A DNA stretch of 64,000 bases, from positions 98,288 through 162,287 of the forward strand of contig JBDSLR010000036.1 in NCBI GenBank assembly GCA_039916305.1, written 5' to 3'. A model generated the notes under the pieces. That model ran no database searches, was not told the origin of the DNA, and saw nothing but the letters and a program-made list of their open reading frames with translations. Positions 36,315-44,853 of the stretch are shown here, piece by piece (the first letter of the stretch is position 1; every line of letters starts with the position of its first letter). Source of the stretch: JACMLD01 sp039916305. GTDB lineage: Bacteria; Bacteroidota; Bacteroidia; Chitinophagales; Chitinophagaceae. The position numbers and the translations under genes were made by a program.

Positions 36315-37355
36315 TTAACTCAGGTTAATCTTCAGCGACACTATAAACCAATTATTATTGTTTGAAATCAGCAGGGTATGGTTTTTTCCATACAGTAAAT
36401 TTAGCCGTCTCTTTACATTGGCAAGGCCAATACCCGAGGTTTTGTCTTTTATTTCCTCCGAAGCAGGATTGTATTTGTTGCTGACCGTAAATTGCAACAC
36501 ATTTTTCTCGGCTTCCAGGTCAATATCAATCTGCGCGTCTTCTATCATACCCGTGCCATGTTTGAATGCATTTTCCACAAAAGGAATCAATAGCATTGGT
36601 TCCAGCTGGTAGTGGTTGTCCATGGTATGCATATGTACTTTAACCTGCACTTTTTTGCCAAACCGCTGCTGTTGCAAATCAATATAGCTCTGCAGGTAAT
36701 CCATTTCCTTTTCGATGGATACTTTTTCCTCATCCGCTTCATACAGCATATAGCGCATTAAAGAAGATAGTTTTATAAGAGAGGGCTCCAGCAAATCTGA
36801 TTTTTTTCTCGCCAGCGACACCATATTGTTGAGTACATTAAACATAAAATGCGGGCTCACCTGTGAACGCAGCAGAGACAATTCAGTTTTTAATACTTCG
36901 TTTTGTTTTTCCTGCGCAAGCTTATCACTGGTTATTTTATCTTTTATCAATTGGTAGGCGGTACTAAGCGCAAAAATAAAAAGATAAATCAGGAAATTAA
37001 AAAAGACCGTTCTGGGATTGTAATCTACTTTTTTAAAAATCAGGATGAATAACACGTGCACTTCAATAATGACTAAAAAAAATGTCACTGCATGCGCTAT
37101 TGTAAATTGCCAGTATTTTTTCTTGTAGATAAAACGGGGAATCAGTACAAAAGCATTGAAATAGAAAAGAGCCGCCCATGACAAATTCATAGTCCACGAA
37201 AAATACATTCCCCTGTCGGGCCCGTCGGAGTGTCTGGGTGCCGGCTTGTCATTGTCGGGTGAGTGCAGCAGGTAAGGCAGCGCAAACAGCAGGGTCCATG
37301 CCGCAATGTGTAATAATACAATCACCCATTTTTTTGAATACCACGCTGCTTTCAT
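36315..37355 (-). CDS. LytS-like sensor histidine kinase (His_kinase family)
   Basis: 346 aa. Four membrane helices lie in about 10-140 with no obvious sensor domain, followed by a dimerisation/phosphoacceptor segment with SQVSPHFMFN (His169) and an HATPase domain (PMLLIPFVENAFKHG, N-box; GIGLANVKRRL). This LytS/YehU-type kinase works with the downstream LytTR regulator. The signal may be membrane-related. It diverges from the GH78 gene. Confidence 0.9.
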   Translation of the reverse strand: MKAAWYSKKWVIVLLHIAAWTLLFALPYLLHSPDNDKPAPRHSDGPDRGMYFSWTMNLSWAALFYFNAFVLIPRFIYKKKYWQFTIAHAVTFFLVIIEVHVLFILIFKKVDYNPRTVFFNFLIYLFIFALSTAYQLIKDKITSDKLAQEKQNEVLKTELSLLRSQVSPHFMFNVLNNMVSLARKKSDLLEPSLIKLSSLMRYMLYEADEEKVSIEKEMDYLQSYIDLQQQRFGKKVQVKVHMHTMDNHYQLEPMLLIPFVENAFKHGTGMIEDAQIDIDLEAEKNVLQFTVSNKYNPASEEIKDKTSGIGLANVKRRLNLLYGKNHTLLISNNNNWFIVSLKINLS

Positions 37356-37582
37356 ACCGCCAAATTAGAAATATATTATAGTAAAAAGTGCGGTTTTAAA
37401 AATGTTGCGACGAACCGGGGCTTTTCTGATACGTAGGATGCGCTGACCAGTTGATTGGTTGACCTGTTTACGGGTAAAGCCACTATTACCACATTATTTT
37501 CCTCAACCGTTTTTGTTAATTACCTATGGTATATTAACCAAACAGGAATATCTTCCCATCATGTTAATGGCTGTATATCCAA

Positions 37583-40309
37583 ATGATAAATAATTTATAC
37601 CTCATGTTTATGAATAGGGTTAAAACTGGCAGAGGCTACCCGGCCATCATTATTTGCTGCTTCCTGCATTTTGCCTTGCTGGCTGCATCGCATGCCAATG
37701 CAATTACAGCAGTCGTAAAATTACAATGTGAATACCTTGTATCCCCATTGGGTATTGACGCCGCGCATCCGCGGTTAACCTGGCAGTTGAGCGATGTGCG
37801 GCCCGGAGCAAGGCAAACGGCTTACCAGTTGCTGCTGGGTACAGACAGTGCCGCCATTACAACCGGAGATGCTGCAGCCTGGCGCACGCAGAAAATAATA
37901 TCCGGCAAAAATCTCATCAGCTACAAAGGCAAACTGCTGCAGCCATTCACAAAATATTTCTGGCGGGTGATAGTCTGGGATCATACCGGTAAGCCCATTG
38001 CATCTGCCATTGCCAGCTTTGAGACCGGCATGATGGATCAGCGCAACTGGAAGGGTAGCTGGATAAGTGACAACAAAGGAATGAATACAAAGCCGGCACC
38101 ATATTTCAGAAAAACATTCATGGTTACAAAAAAGATCCAATCTGCAAGGGCGTTCATCGCCGCGGCTGGTTTATATGAATTGTATTTTAACGGACAGCAA
38201 ACGGGCAATCACCGGCTGGATCCTATGTATACCCGGTTCGACAGGCGCACCCTGTATCTTACATACGATATCACCCAACAGCTTCAACAGGGAAAAAACG
38301 CTATAGGCGTGCTGCTGGGCAACGGCTGGTATAATCACCAGTCTACTGCGGTTTGGTATTTTCACCAGGCACCCTGGCGCAACCGCCCGGCTTTTTGTAT
38401 GGATGTACGCATCACCTACGATGATGGCAGTGCTGAGACCATTTTATCAGACAATTCCTGGAAGACATCCCTGAGCCCGGTGGTATTTAATAGCATTTAT
38501 ACCGCAGAGCATTATGACGCAAGGATGGAGCAGGCTGGCTGGAATACCGCCAGTTTTATAGATACAGGCAAACTGTGGACGGGCATCATTTACCGGTCGG
38601 CACCTTCTGCCAGTATTGTATCACAAAGCATGGCGCCGGTGCGCGCAACAGAAACAATACCCGCTAAAACAATGGTGAAATTTAACGACAGTGATTATGT
38701 ATTTGATATAGGCCGCAACATATCCGGTGTAAGCCGCCTCACCGTACAGGGAGACAGCGGAACAGTCATCCACCTTAAACACGCAGAAATGCTGGATAAA
38801 AACGGGCACGCGGATCAATCGAATATCATTGTGCACTACCGGCCCACTGATGACCTGGATCCCTTCCAGACGGATGTTTTTATTTTAAACGGGAGAGGAG
38901 AAGAGTCTTTTATGGCCCGGTTTAATTACAAAGGTTTTCAGTATGTGGAAGTAAGCAGCAGTAAGCCGGTGACCCTGCAAAAAGAAAATCTTAGCGGCTA
39001 TTTTATGCACAGTGATGTAGAACCTATTGGACAGGTAAGCACCTCCAGCAATACGATTAATAAAATATGGCAGGCTACCAATAATGCTTACCTGTCTAAC
39101 CTGTTTGGTTACCCGACCGATTGCCCGCAGCGTGAAAAAAACGGATGGACGGGTGATGCCCATATTGCCAGTGAAACCGGTCTTTATGGATTTGATGGCA
39201 TTACAGTATACGAAAAGTGGATGGCCGATCACCGTGATGAGCAGCAGCCTAACGGTGTACTGCCCGCTATAATACCCACCGGTGGCTGGGGATATGAATG
39301 GGGCAACGGGCCCGACTGGACAAGTACCATTGCCATTATACCCTGGAACCTTTACCTGTTTTATGGCGATAGCAAAGCGCTGGAGGATAATTACGAAAAT
39401 ATAAAAAGATATGTAGAGCACATTGATGCATTGTACCCAACCGGCCTTACCACCTGGGGCCTGGGCGACTGGGTGCCGGTAAAATCAAAATCGCCGGTAG
39501 AATTTACTTCTTCCATTTATTATTATACAGATGCAAACATCCTCGCAAATGCTGCGGGCATACTCCGGCATACAGCCGATGAAAAAAAATACAGGGCATT
39601 GGCGGCAAAGATTAAAAACGCCATCAACAGTAAATATTTAGATACTGCTACCGGCATTTATGATAAAGGCTACCAGACAGAACAAAGTGTTCCGTTGTAC
39701 TGGGGCATTGTACCAGACGGTTTAAAAAGAAAAGTAGCTGCCCAACTTGCGGAACGTGTAAAGCAGGATAATTACCACCTGGACGCGGGCATTTTAGGCG
39801 CCAAAGCAATCCTGGGTGCTTTAAGCGACAATGGCTATTCGGATATTGCCTACCGGATTGCATCGCAGGAAACGTATCCTTCCTGGGGATGGTGGATTAT
39901 AAATGGCGCAACCACCTTGTATGAGAACTGGGATATTGATGCCAAAAATGATCTTTCGCTAAACCATATTATGTTTGGAGAAATTGGTGCCTGGTTATAC
40001 AAAGGCATCGGCGGCATTAAAACAGATCCGTTACAACCCGGCTTCAAAAATGTATTATTGGAACCGCATTTTGTTCCCGGTTTAGACCAGTATACCTCAT
40101 CGCATAATGGCCCGTATGGCAACATTGTATCTTCCTGGAAACGGGAAGGCGCCACCGTTCAGTATATGGTTACTGTGCCGGCTAATTCTACCGCCAGCAT
40201 TACATTTCCGGTTGAAGCCGGTAAAAATGTCTACTGGAATGATAAAAAAGCAGATGCATCAAAACCATTGGCTGTGCCGGCAGGGCAATACCAGTTCATT
40301 ATAAAATAA
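37583..40309 (+). CDS. alpha-L-rhamnosidase, GH78
   Basis: 908 aa secreted enzyme with a signal segment (about 15-45, LLAASHANA); the true start may be Met8 (37604) or Met10 (37610). It has an N-terminal beta-sandwich (VKLQCEYLVSPLGID), a further rhamnosidase beta domain and an (alpha/alpha)6 barrel. The catalytic loop TDCPQREKNGWTGDA includes Asp513, Glu518 and Asp525; the later WWIINGATTLYENWD is also family-specific. It removes terminal L-rhamnose from pectin rhamnogalacturonan or glycosides. A decayed GH106-like gene follows, so a rhamnose-glycan locus may have been reduced here. Confidence 0.9.
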   Translation: MINNLYLMFMNRVKTGRGYPAIIICCFLHFALLAASHANAITAVVKLQCEYLVSPLGIDAAHPRLTWQLSDVRPGARQTAYQLLLGTDSAAITTGDAAAWRTQKIISGKNLISYKGKLLQPFTKYFWRVIVWDHTGKPIASAIASFETGMMDQRNWKGSWISDNKGMNTKPAPYFRKTFMVTKKIQSARAFIAAAGLYELYFNGQQTGNHRLDPMYTRFDRRTLYLTYDITQQLQQGKNAIGVLLGNGWYNHQSTAVWYFHQAPWRNRPAFCMDVRITYDDGSAETILSDNSWKTSLSPVVFNSIYTAEHYDARMEQAGWNTASFIDTGKLWTGIIYRSAPSASIVSQSMAPVRATETIPAKTMVKFNDSDYVFDIGRNISGVSRLTVQGDSGTVIHLKHAEMLDKNGHADQSNIIVHYRPTDDLDPFQTDVFILNGRGEESFMARFNYKGFQYVEVSSSKPVTLQKENLSGYFMHSDVEPIGQVSTSSNTINKIWQATNNAYLSNLFGYPTDCPQREKNGWTGDAHIASETGLYGFDGITVYEKWMADHRDEQQPNGVLPAIIPTGGWGYEWGNGPDWTSTIAIIPWNLYLFYGDSKALEDNYENIKRYVEHIDALYPTGLTTWGLGDWVPVKSKSPVEFTSSIYYYTDANILANAAGILRHTADEKKYRALAAKIKNAINSKYLDTATGIYDKGYQTEQSVPLYWGIVPDGLKRKVAAQLAERVKQDNYHLDAGILGAKAILGALSDNGYSDIAYRIASQETYPSWGWWIINGATTLYENWDIDAKNDLSLNHIMFGEIGAWLYKGIGGIKTDPLQPGFKNVLLEPHFVPGLDQYTSSHNGPYGNIVSSWKREGATVQYMVTVPANSTASITFPVEAGKNVYWNDKKADASKPLAVPAGQYQFIIK

Positions 40310-40374
40310 AAGAATGCGCTACTAATTAAGATAATACCTGCCATTCAAATGCATCATTATTATTTTTTGTTATT

Positions 40375-40706
40375 ATGAAATGCAACTATTATAAGCCGTT
40401 ATACTGCAACCTGCTGATGTTTGCCTGCCTGGCTTCTGCAAATGCACTAACGGAAATAATGTAAACAAAGGAAAAAGTATACTGATTGACCTTGGGCAGG
40501 TAAACGTTATTGCAAAAGTAAAAGTAGACGGCCGGGACCGGGCGGTGCCTGGATTGCACCTTATAAAGTAGATATCCCCCGTGCCGTACACCTGGCTGGA
40601 AATAAAAATAGTCCCTACCTGGGTGAACCGCTTGATAGGTGACAGTAAGCTGGCTGTAGATAAAAGAAAAACATGGCCTATTGTCAATCCAGTCATGGCC
40701 GGTTAA
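40375..40706 (+). pseudogene. decayed glycoside hydrolase (GH106/GH2-like C-terminus) with own signal peptide
   Basis: A gene remnant. Frame 1 starts ATG at 40375 with an intact-looking signal peptide (CNLLMFACLASANA) that stops at 40462. Then frame shifts reveal the C-terminal sugar-binding domain of a large rhamnosidase-type hydrolase: frame 3 from 40458 gives KGKSILIDLGQVNVIAKV, then frame 2 from 40541 gives GGAWIAPYKVDIPRAV, and frame 3 again from 40599 gives EIKIVPTWVNRLIGD up to MAG and a TAA at 40704. The central catalytic region is missing (deleted between signal and C-terminus) and at least two frameshifts remain. GH106 is the best guess; other GH2-like jelly-roll enzymes fit too. 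Confidence 0.75.
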
Positions 40707-40813
40707 CCAGTCGTTGAAGTCATTAAAAGAAACCCTGTTTTATTTAACCCGGCAACCCGTTTCTATCTGGTTTTTTCAATGTATATTGAAATCAATTCTA
40801 TAAATTATATAAA

Positions 40814-42217
40814 ATGACTATCAACGATTATTCCAGACGAAAATTTCTGAAACAGGCCATGCTGGCCTCTGCTGCGGTGGCAACACCCGGATTGTTAAAG
40901 GCAAGAGGGCAGGAGCAGGTAAAGCTTGCCTGCATAGGCATCGGCAACCGCGGAGCAGAGATCATACCCGAATTATACAAAACAGGGTTGGCCAATATTG
41001 TGGCTTTTTGTGATGTGGATATGGGGGCTCCCCATACCCAGAAGATTTTAAAGCAGTTTCCTGATGTGCCGCGTTTCCAGGATTTCAGGCAGATGTTTGA
41101 TAAAATGGGTAGCCAGATTGAAGCAGTGTCCATTGCAGTTCCTGATTTTTCGCACTTTCCCATTACCATGATGGCCATGGGTCTTGGCAAACATGTGTAT
41201 GTGGAGAAGCCAATGGCAAGAACGTTTAATGAGGTGGAACTGATGATGAAGGCTGCCAAAAAATACAATAAAGTAGTTACACAAATGGGCAACCAGGGTC
41301 ATTCTGAAGGTAATTACTTTCAGTTTAAAGCCTGGGTGGATGCGGGCATCATAAAGGATGTAACAGCCATTACCGCACACATGAATTCAGCGCGCCGCTG
41401 GCATGGCTGGGATACGCACATTACTTCCTTTCCACCGGCGGAGACCGTGCCTTCTACATTGGACTGGGATATATGGCAAATGCAAACACAGGGACATACT
41501 TACAACAAAGATTTTGTAAACGGCCAGTGGCGCTGCTGGTTTGATTTCGGTATGGGAGCTTTGGGCGACTGGGGTGCCCACCTGCTGGATACAGCCCACC
41601 AGTTTCTTGATCTTGGGCTTCCTTACGAGGTAGCACCGCTTAAAACAGAAGGGCATAACAATTTTTTCTACCCCATGTCAACCACGCTATCATTCAAATT
41701 TCCCAAGCGCGGTGCAATGCCACCGGTAGAAGTAAAATGGTATGATGGCATTAATAATTTACCGCCTTTGCCACCTGGATATGGCCAGTCTTCGCTGGAT
41801 CCAAATATTCCGCCACCCAGTAACGGTGCCATACAACCGGTTAAACTTAACCCGGGAAAAATTATTTATGGTAAAGATCTTACGTTTAAAGGTGGCTCGC
41901 ACGGCAGTACCCTGTCTATCATACCGGAAGAAAAAGCAAAAGAGATGGCCGCACGTTTGCCAGTAGTGCCGCAAAGCCCGTCTAACCACTGGAAAAATTT
42001 CCTGCTGGCTTGTAAAGGGGAGGAGCAAACCAGGTCACCCTTTGCCATTGCCGGCCCGCTTAGCCAGGTTTTTTGCCTGGGAGTACTTGCCCAGTGGACA
42101 AATATTAAATTGGAGTTTGACAGGGATAAAAAAATTATTACCAACAGCAAAATGGCCAACGAGTTGCTGGTTGGCCCACCGCCGCGCAAAGGCTGGGAAC
42201 AATATTACAAAGTGTAA
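40814..42217 (+). CDS. Tat-exported Gfo/Idh/MocA oxidoreductase
   Basis: 467 aa. A twin-arginine signal SRRKFLKQ (7-14) is followed by a hydrophobic stretch and ALLKARGQ-like cleavage region, so it acts in the periplasm. The NAD(P)-binding GIGNRG (42-47) and the catalytic EKP at 131-133 (YVEKPMART) are typical of the GFO/IDH/MocA fold; a C-terminal substrate domain follows. Periplasmic members are glycosidase-like NAD-dependent enzymes or sugar dehydrogenases. It is next to rhamnosidase remnants, so a sugar substrate is likely. Confidence 0.85.
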   Translation: MTINDYSRRKFLKQAMLASAAVATPGLLKARGQEQVKLACIGIGNRGAEIIPELYKTGLANIVAFCDVDMGAPHTQKILKQFPDVPRFQDFRQMFDKMGSQIEAVSIAVPDFSHFPITMMAMGLGKHVYVEKPMARTFNEVELMMKAAKKYNKVVTQMGNQGHSEGNYFQFKAWVDAGIIKDVTAITAHMNSARRWHGWDTHITSFPPAETVPSTLDWDIWQMQTQGHTYNKDFVNGQWRCWFDFGMGALGDWGAHLLDTAHQFLDLGLPYEVAPLKTEGHNNFFYPMSTTLSFKFPKRGAMPPVEVKWYDGINNLPPLPPGYGQSSLDPNIPPPSNGAIQPVKLNPGKIIYGKDLTFKGGSHGSTLSIIPEEKAKEMAARLPVVPQSPSNHWKNFLLACKGEEQTRSPFAIAGPLSQVFCLGVLAQWTNIKLEFDRDKKIITNSKMANELLVGPPPRKGWEQYYKV

Positions 42218-42239
42218 AACAGCGGCTGCGAAATAAAAC

Positions 42240-42316
42240 AAGAAGCGGCTGTCTCAAAAATATTGTCACATTCATGCAAATGAAAAGACAAACTGACTTT
42301 GAGACTGCCGCTTCTT
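42240..42316 (+). terminator. long hairpin after the Gfo/Idh gene
   Basis: 19-nt arms (42240-42258 and 42298-42316) pair with one mismatch around a 39-nt loop, 23 bp after the stop codon. The loop contains a near-palindrome TTCATGCAAATGAA. The long loop and absence of a U-run make it a poor terminator; it may be a mobile or regulatory element. Confidence 0.4.
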
Positions 42317-42410
42317 TAATGCACCTGATGGATATTTAATCACCTATCCAACAAGGTTAGAAAACAAAATTTCTGTCCGTTAGTAAATTCCAGCGTATAT
42401 ACGGATACAA

Positions 42411-42896
42411 ATGACTATGTTCATGCAAATGAAACCACCTGATCACAAGCGGATTGCCCCCGAAGATTTATATATTAAAAAGTCAAACCTGCCCGGAACG
42501 GGAAAAGGATTGTTTACCCGGAAGCCCATTTCAAAAGGAGAAATAATATTGGAATACAAAGGTCTTATCACCACTTTTAAAAAAATCGAGGACAACCCTG
42601 TATTCAATCCCTATGTATATTTTGTGAACCGGAACCATGTCATTGACGCCATGCATTTTCCCGAGAGCCTTGGCAGGTATGCCAATGATGCAGAAGGTAT
42701 GTCTACAATGCCGGGATATAAAAACAACGCTGCATTTATTGTAGTAAAAAAAAGGGTTTACCTGGAGGCTAAGACCGATATTGTACCGGGGTCCGAAATT
42801 TTTGTAGCATATGGCAAAGACTACTGGGATGCTATCAGGTTCAACCTGGCAGTAGACGAAAGCTATAAACTTACCCGCGCAAAGAAAAAGAAATAG
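42411..42896 (+). CDS. SET-domain protein (putative protein-lysine methyltransferase)
   Basis: 161 aa. SET motifs: GTGKGLF (29-35, SAM-binding GxG), RYAND (89-93, in place of the common NHS) and YGKDYW (134-139, after FVA). The C-terminus is Lys-rich (TRAKKKK). Bacterial SET proteins methylate lysines of specific proteins, histone-like in a few cases; here the target is unknown. The frame has several possible Mets (1, 3, 5, 7). The first 10 residues repeat a sequence found in the intergenic hairpin just upstream. Confidence 0.75.
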   Translation: MTMFMQMKPPDHKRIAPEDLYIKKSNLPGTGKGLFTRKPISKGEIILEYKGLITTFKKIEDNPVFNPYVYFVNRNHVIDAMHFPESLGRYANDAEGMSTMPGYKNNAAFIVVKKRVYLEAKTDIVPGSEIFVAYGKDYWDAIRFNLAVDESYKLTRAKKKK

Positions 42897-42975
42897 CTGC
42901 TGCTTTGCAGGCAGCAGACAATGCAAACCTACCGTTATTTTACCAGGATACAATTTTAAGCCCTGTTCATAGGCG

Positions 42976-43584
42976 TTATACCACCATTGTTCTGAAAGTC
43001 AGGTTTATCCGTGGCTTACTCACCCGTTTGGAAGGCGGTAGACGGTGCAGCCAGTGCGATTGGGTAGTATCCCGCATTACCAGGAGGCTGCCGTGTTCCA
43101 GCATAACAGAAATAGTTACTGCGGTTTGTTTATGCTTAAACATAAATTTACGCGCTGCGCCAAAACTTACCGAGGCAATAGCACTGTTTTTTTTCAATTC
43201 TTTTTCCGCATCACTGTGCCAGGCCATTCCTTCATTGCCGTCGTGGTACAGGTTGAGGAGGCAGGAATTAAAGTTTTCACCTGTCTTTTTCTCAACAGCG
43301 GCTTTTAGTTCCAGCAAAGCGGCTGTCCATGGTAATGCCGTCCTGGTTATATTAGAATAGGTATAGCTAAAGTTGCCATCGCCATACCACGCAACTTTTC
43401 TTTTTGTAATGATGCGTTTTCCAAAAATAACAGCTTCATCATTTCTCCATTCAATGGTATGCAGCAGGTTATTAAAAAAGCCGGATCCTTTGTCTGCTAA
43501 AAACAATGGTCCATAATAATTTACCGTGCCGTCTGCAGGCAGCAGGTTAACGGCCGGGTCTGCGTGGCTACTGAATAAATCCAT
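42976..43584 (-). CDS. alkB: alpha-ketoglutarate-dependent DNA/RNA demethylase AlkB
   Basis: 202 aa, the typical AlkB length. It oxidatively removes 1-methyladenine and 3-methylcytosine using Fe(II) and 2-oxoglutarate. The iron ligands are His123 and Asp125 (MAWHSDAE) and His180 (HWLHRL); the oxoglutarate-binding Arg is in KPRINLTFR. NLYHDGNEGMAWHSD is the family signature. It is the last gene of an alkylation-repair operon and its start overlaps the stop of the Zn-domain gene by 17 nt. Confidence 0.95.
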   Translation of the reverse strand: MDLFSSHADPAVNLLPADGTVNYYGPLFLADKGSGFFNNLLHTIEWRNDEAVIFGKRIITKRKVAWYGDGNFSYTYSNITRTALPWTAALLELKAAVEKKTGENFNSCLLNLYHDGNEGMAWHSDAEKELKKNSAIASVSFGAARKFMFKHKQTAVTISVMLEHGSLLVMRDTTQSHWLHRLPPSKRVSKPRINLTFRTMVV

Positions 43585-43864
43585 CTTTCCATTTTTTATA
43601 ACCGGTTTTCATGCAATGCCCGCAAGGCCGGTAGTTATTATCATCAGCTTCCTTTGCTGAATGAAAAAATACCCTGTTTTGTCTTTTCATGCGTTTACCA
43701 GATGCGCATTGCAATGTTCCGTAAATTTTCAATTTTCTATTGCCGCCAAAAATAATGACTTGTTGTTTTATCAGGCTTCTCAGGTATGTATCACTTACGT
43801 CGGCGTGCGCTATCATTTGTTGGGATACTATGTGGGTTTGTATGTCAGGTATGTTTTTAGTCAT
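43568..43864 (-). CDS. Ada-type Zn-binding domain protein with one ligand Cys missing
   Basis: 98 aa when started at the ATG at 43864, which overlaps the upstream gene's stop by 8 nt. The sequence GNRKLKIYGTLQCASGKRM, then VFFHSAKEADDNNYRPCGHCMK is the fold of the Ada N-terminal Zn domain, the phosphotriester methyl acceptor. Cysteines are Cys53, Cys81 and Cys84; the position four after Cys53, where E. coli Ada has its second Cys (C38xxxC42), is Lys57. So only three of the four ligands are present. Another ligand or a non-repair role is possible. This is a separated piece of Ada in an operon with alkB. Confidence 0.75.
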   Translation of the reverse strand: MTKNIPDIQTHIVSQQMIAHADVSDTYLRSLIKQQVIIFGGNRKLKIYGTLQCASGKRMKRQNRVFFHSAKEADDNNYRPCGHCMKTGYKKWKDGFIQ

Positions 43865-44714
43865 ACGATTCCCTGCGCGCAGCTTCCCACCCAATGATGG
43901 CGGTTTTGCGGGTATTACCCCACATATAACCTCCAAATTCACCACCAGACTGTATAACCCGGTGACAGGGAATTAAAAATGCCACCGGGTTGCTGCCAAT
44001 AGCGGTGCCCACCGCCCTTGCAGCCTGTGGACTTTCAATTTTATGCGCGATAGCACCATAGGTAGCCAACTGGCCCATGGGAATTTTTAACAAGGTCTCC
44101 CATACTTTCAGCTGGAAGTCTGTACCTTTTAAATGTAATTTAATTTGCTGCAGTTTACTCCAGTCGTGCCGGAATATATACAGTGCATTCTGCTGCATTA
44201 AATCAACCACCTGTTTATAGCCAGCCTGCGGAAAATGTTTTTGCATATCCGCCAAAGCCGCTGATTCATCCGTGGCAAATGCCATATAGCAAATACCTTT
44301 TTGTGTGGACGCTACTATTATATTGCCAAAAGGCGTTTCGGCAAAACTATAATTGATTAAGAGGTTTTTTCCGCCCTGTTTGTATTCCGCCGGTGTCATG
44401 CCCTCAATATTTACAAACAAATCATGCAGGCGGCTGGTACCGGACAAGCCGGTTTCGTAAGCTGTTTCAAACAGGGACGCCCGCTCTTCCTTCAATAATT
44501 TTTTAGCATGCCCGATGCTGATATATTGCAGAAATTTTTTTGGACTGGTGCCGGCCCATTCACTAAAAAGCCGCTGAAAATGAAAAGGGCTCAGGTGTAT
44601 TTTTTCGGCTAGCTCATCCAGGGTAGGCTGCTCCCGGAAATGATCTTTTATGTAATCAATCGCTGCTGCAATCCGGTTGTAGTTGATATTTTCCTGCGTG
44701 CTCATTGTCTTCAT
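43857..44714 (-). CDS. Ada-like AraC HTH plus O6-methylguanine methyltransferase
   Basis: 285 aa. Residues 10-110 are an AraC-type HTH (ATLDELAEKIHLSPFHFQRLFSEWAGTSPKKF), then an MGMT domain with the acceptor Cys250 in IPCHRV and the family end GGYMWG. It combines the regulator and methyltransferase parts of Ada but lacks the N-terminal Zn domain, which is the next gene. It likely repairs O6-methylguanine and senses alkylation. Start could be Met4 (44705). First gene of the operon leading to alkB. Confidence 0.9.
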   Translation of the reverse strand: MKTMSTQENINYNRIAAAIDYIKDHFREQPTLDELAEKIHLSPFHFQRLFSEWAGTSPKKFLQYISIGHAKKLLKEERASLFETAYETGLSGTSRLHDLFVNIEGMTPAEYKQGGKNLLINYSFAETPFGNIIVASTQKGICYMAFATDESAALADMQKHFPQAGYKQVVDLMQQNALYIFRHDWSKLQQIKLHLKGTDFQLKVWETLLKIPMGQLATYGAIAHKIESPQAARAVGTAIGSNPVAFLIPCHRVIQSGGEFGGYMWGNTRKTAIIGWEAARRESYD

Positions 44715-44853
44715 TTTTATAGAGCAAAAGTCGGCTGTATACTGCAGTCATACAATCTGAAACTTGCGATGTTTTACAGGCCCGCGCACATTGCGAAATA
44801 ATTGTGAACCTGCAACGAAAGCACTTGCGTTAAAAGCTGTAAAAAACTGCAGG

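Noticed and set aside
38885..39421. 178-aa antisense frame within GH78
   Set aside because: The GH78 frame contains the catalytic loop over this stretch; the antisense frame has no family pattern.
42905..43360. 151-aa frame opposite alkB
   Set aside because: alkB carries all active-site residues on the other strand, so this is a shadow.
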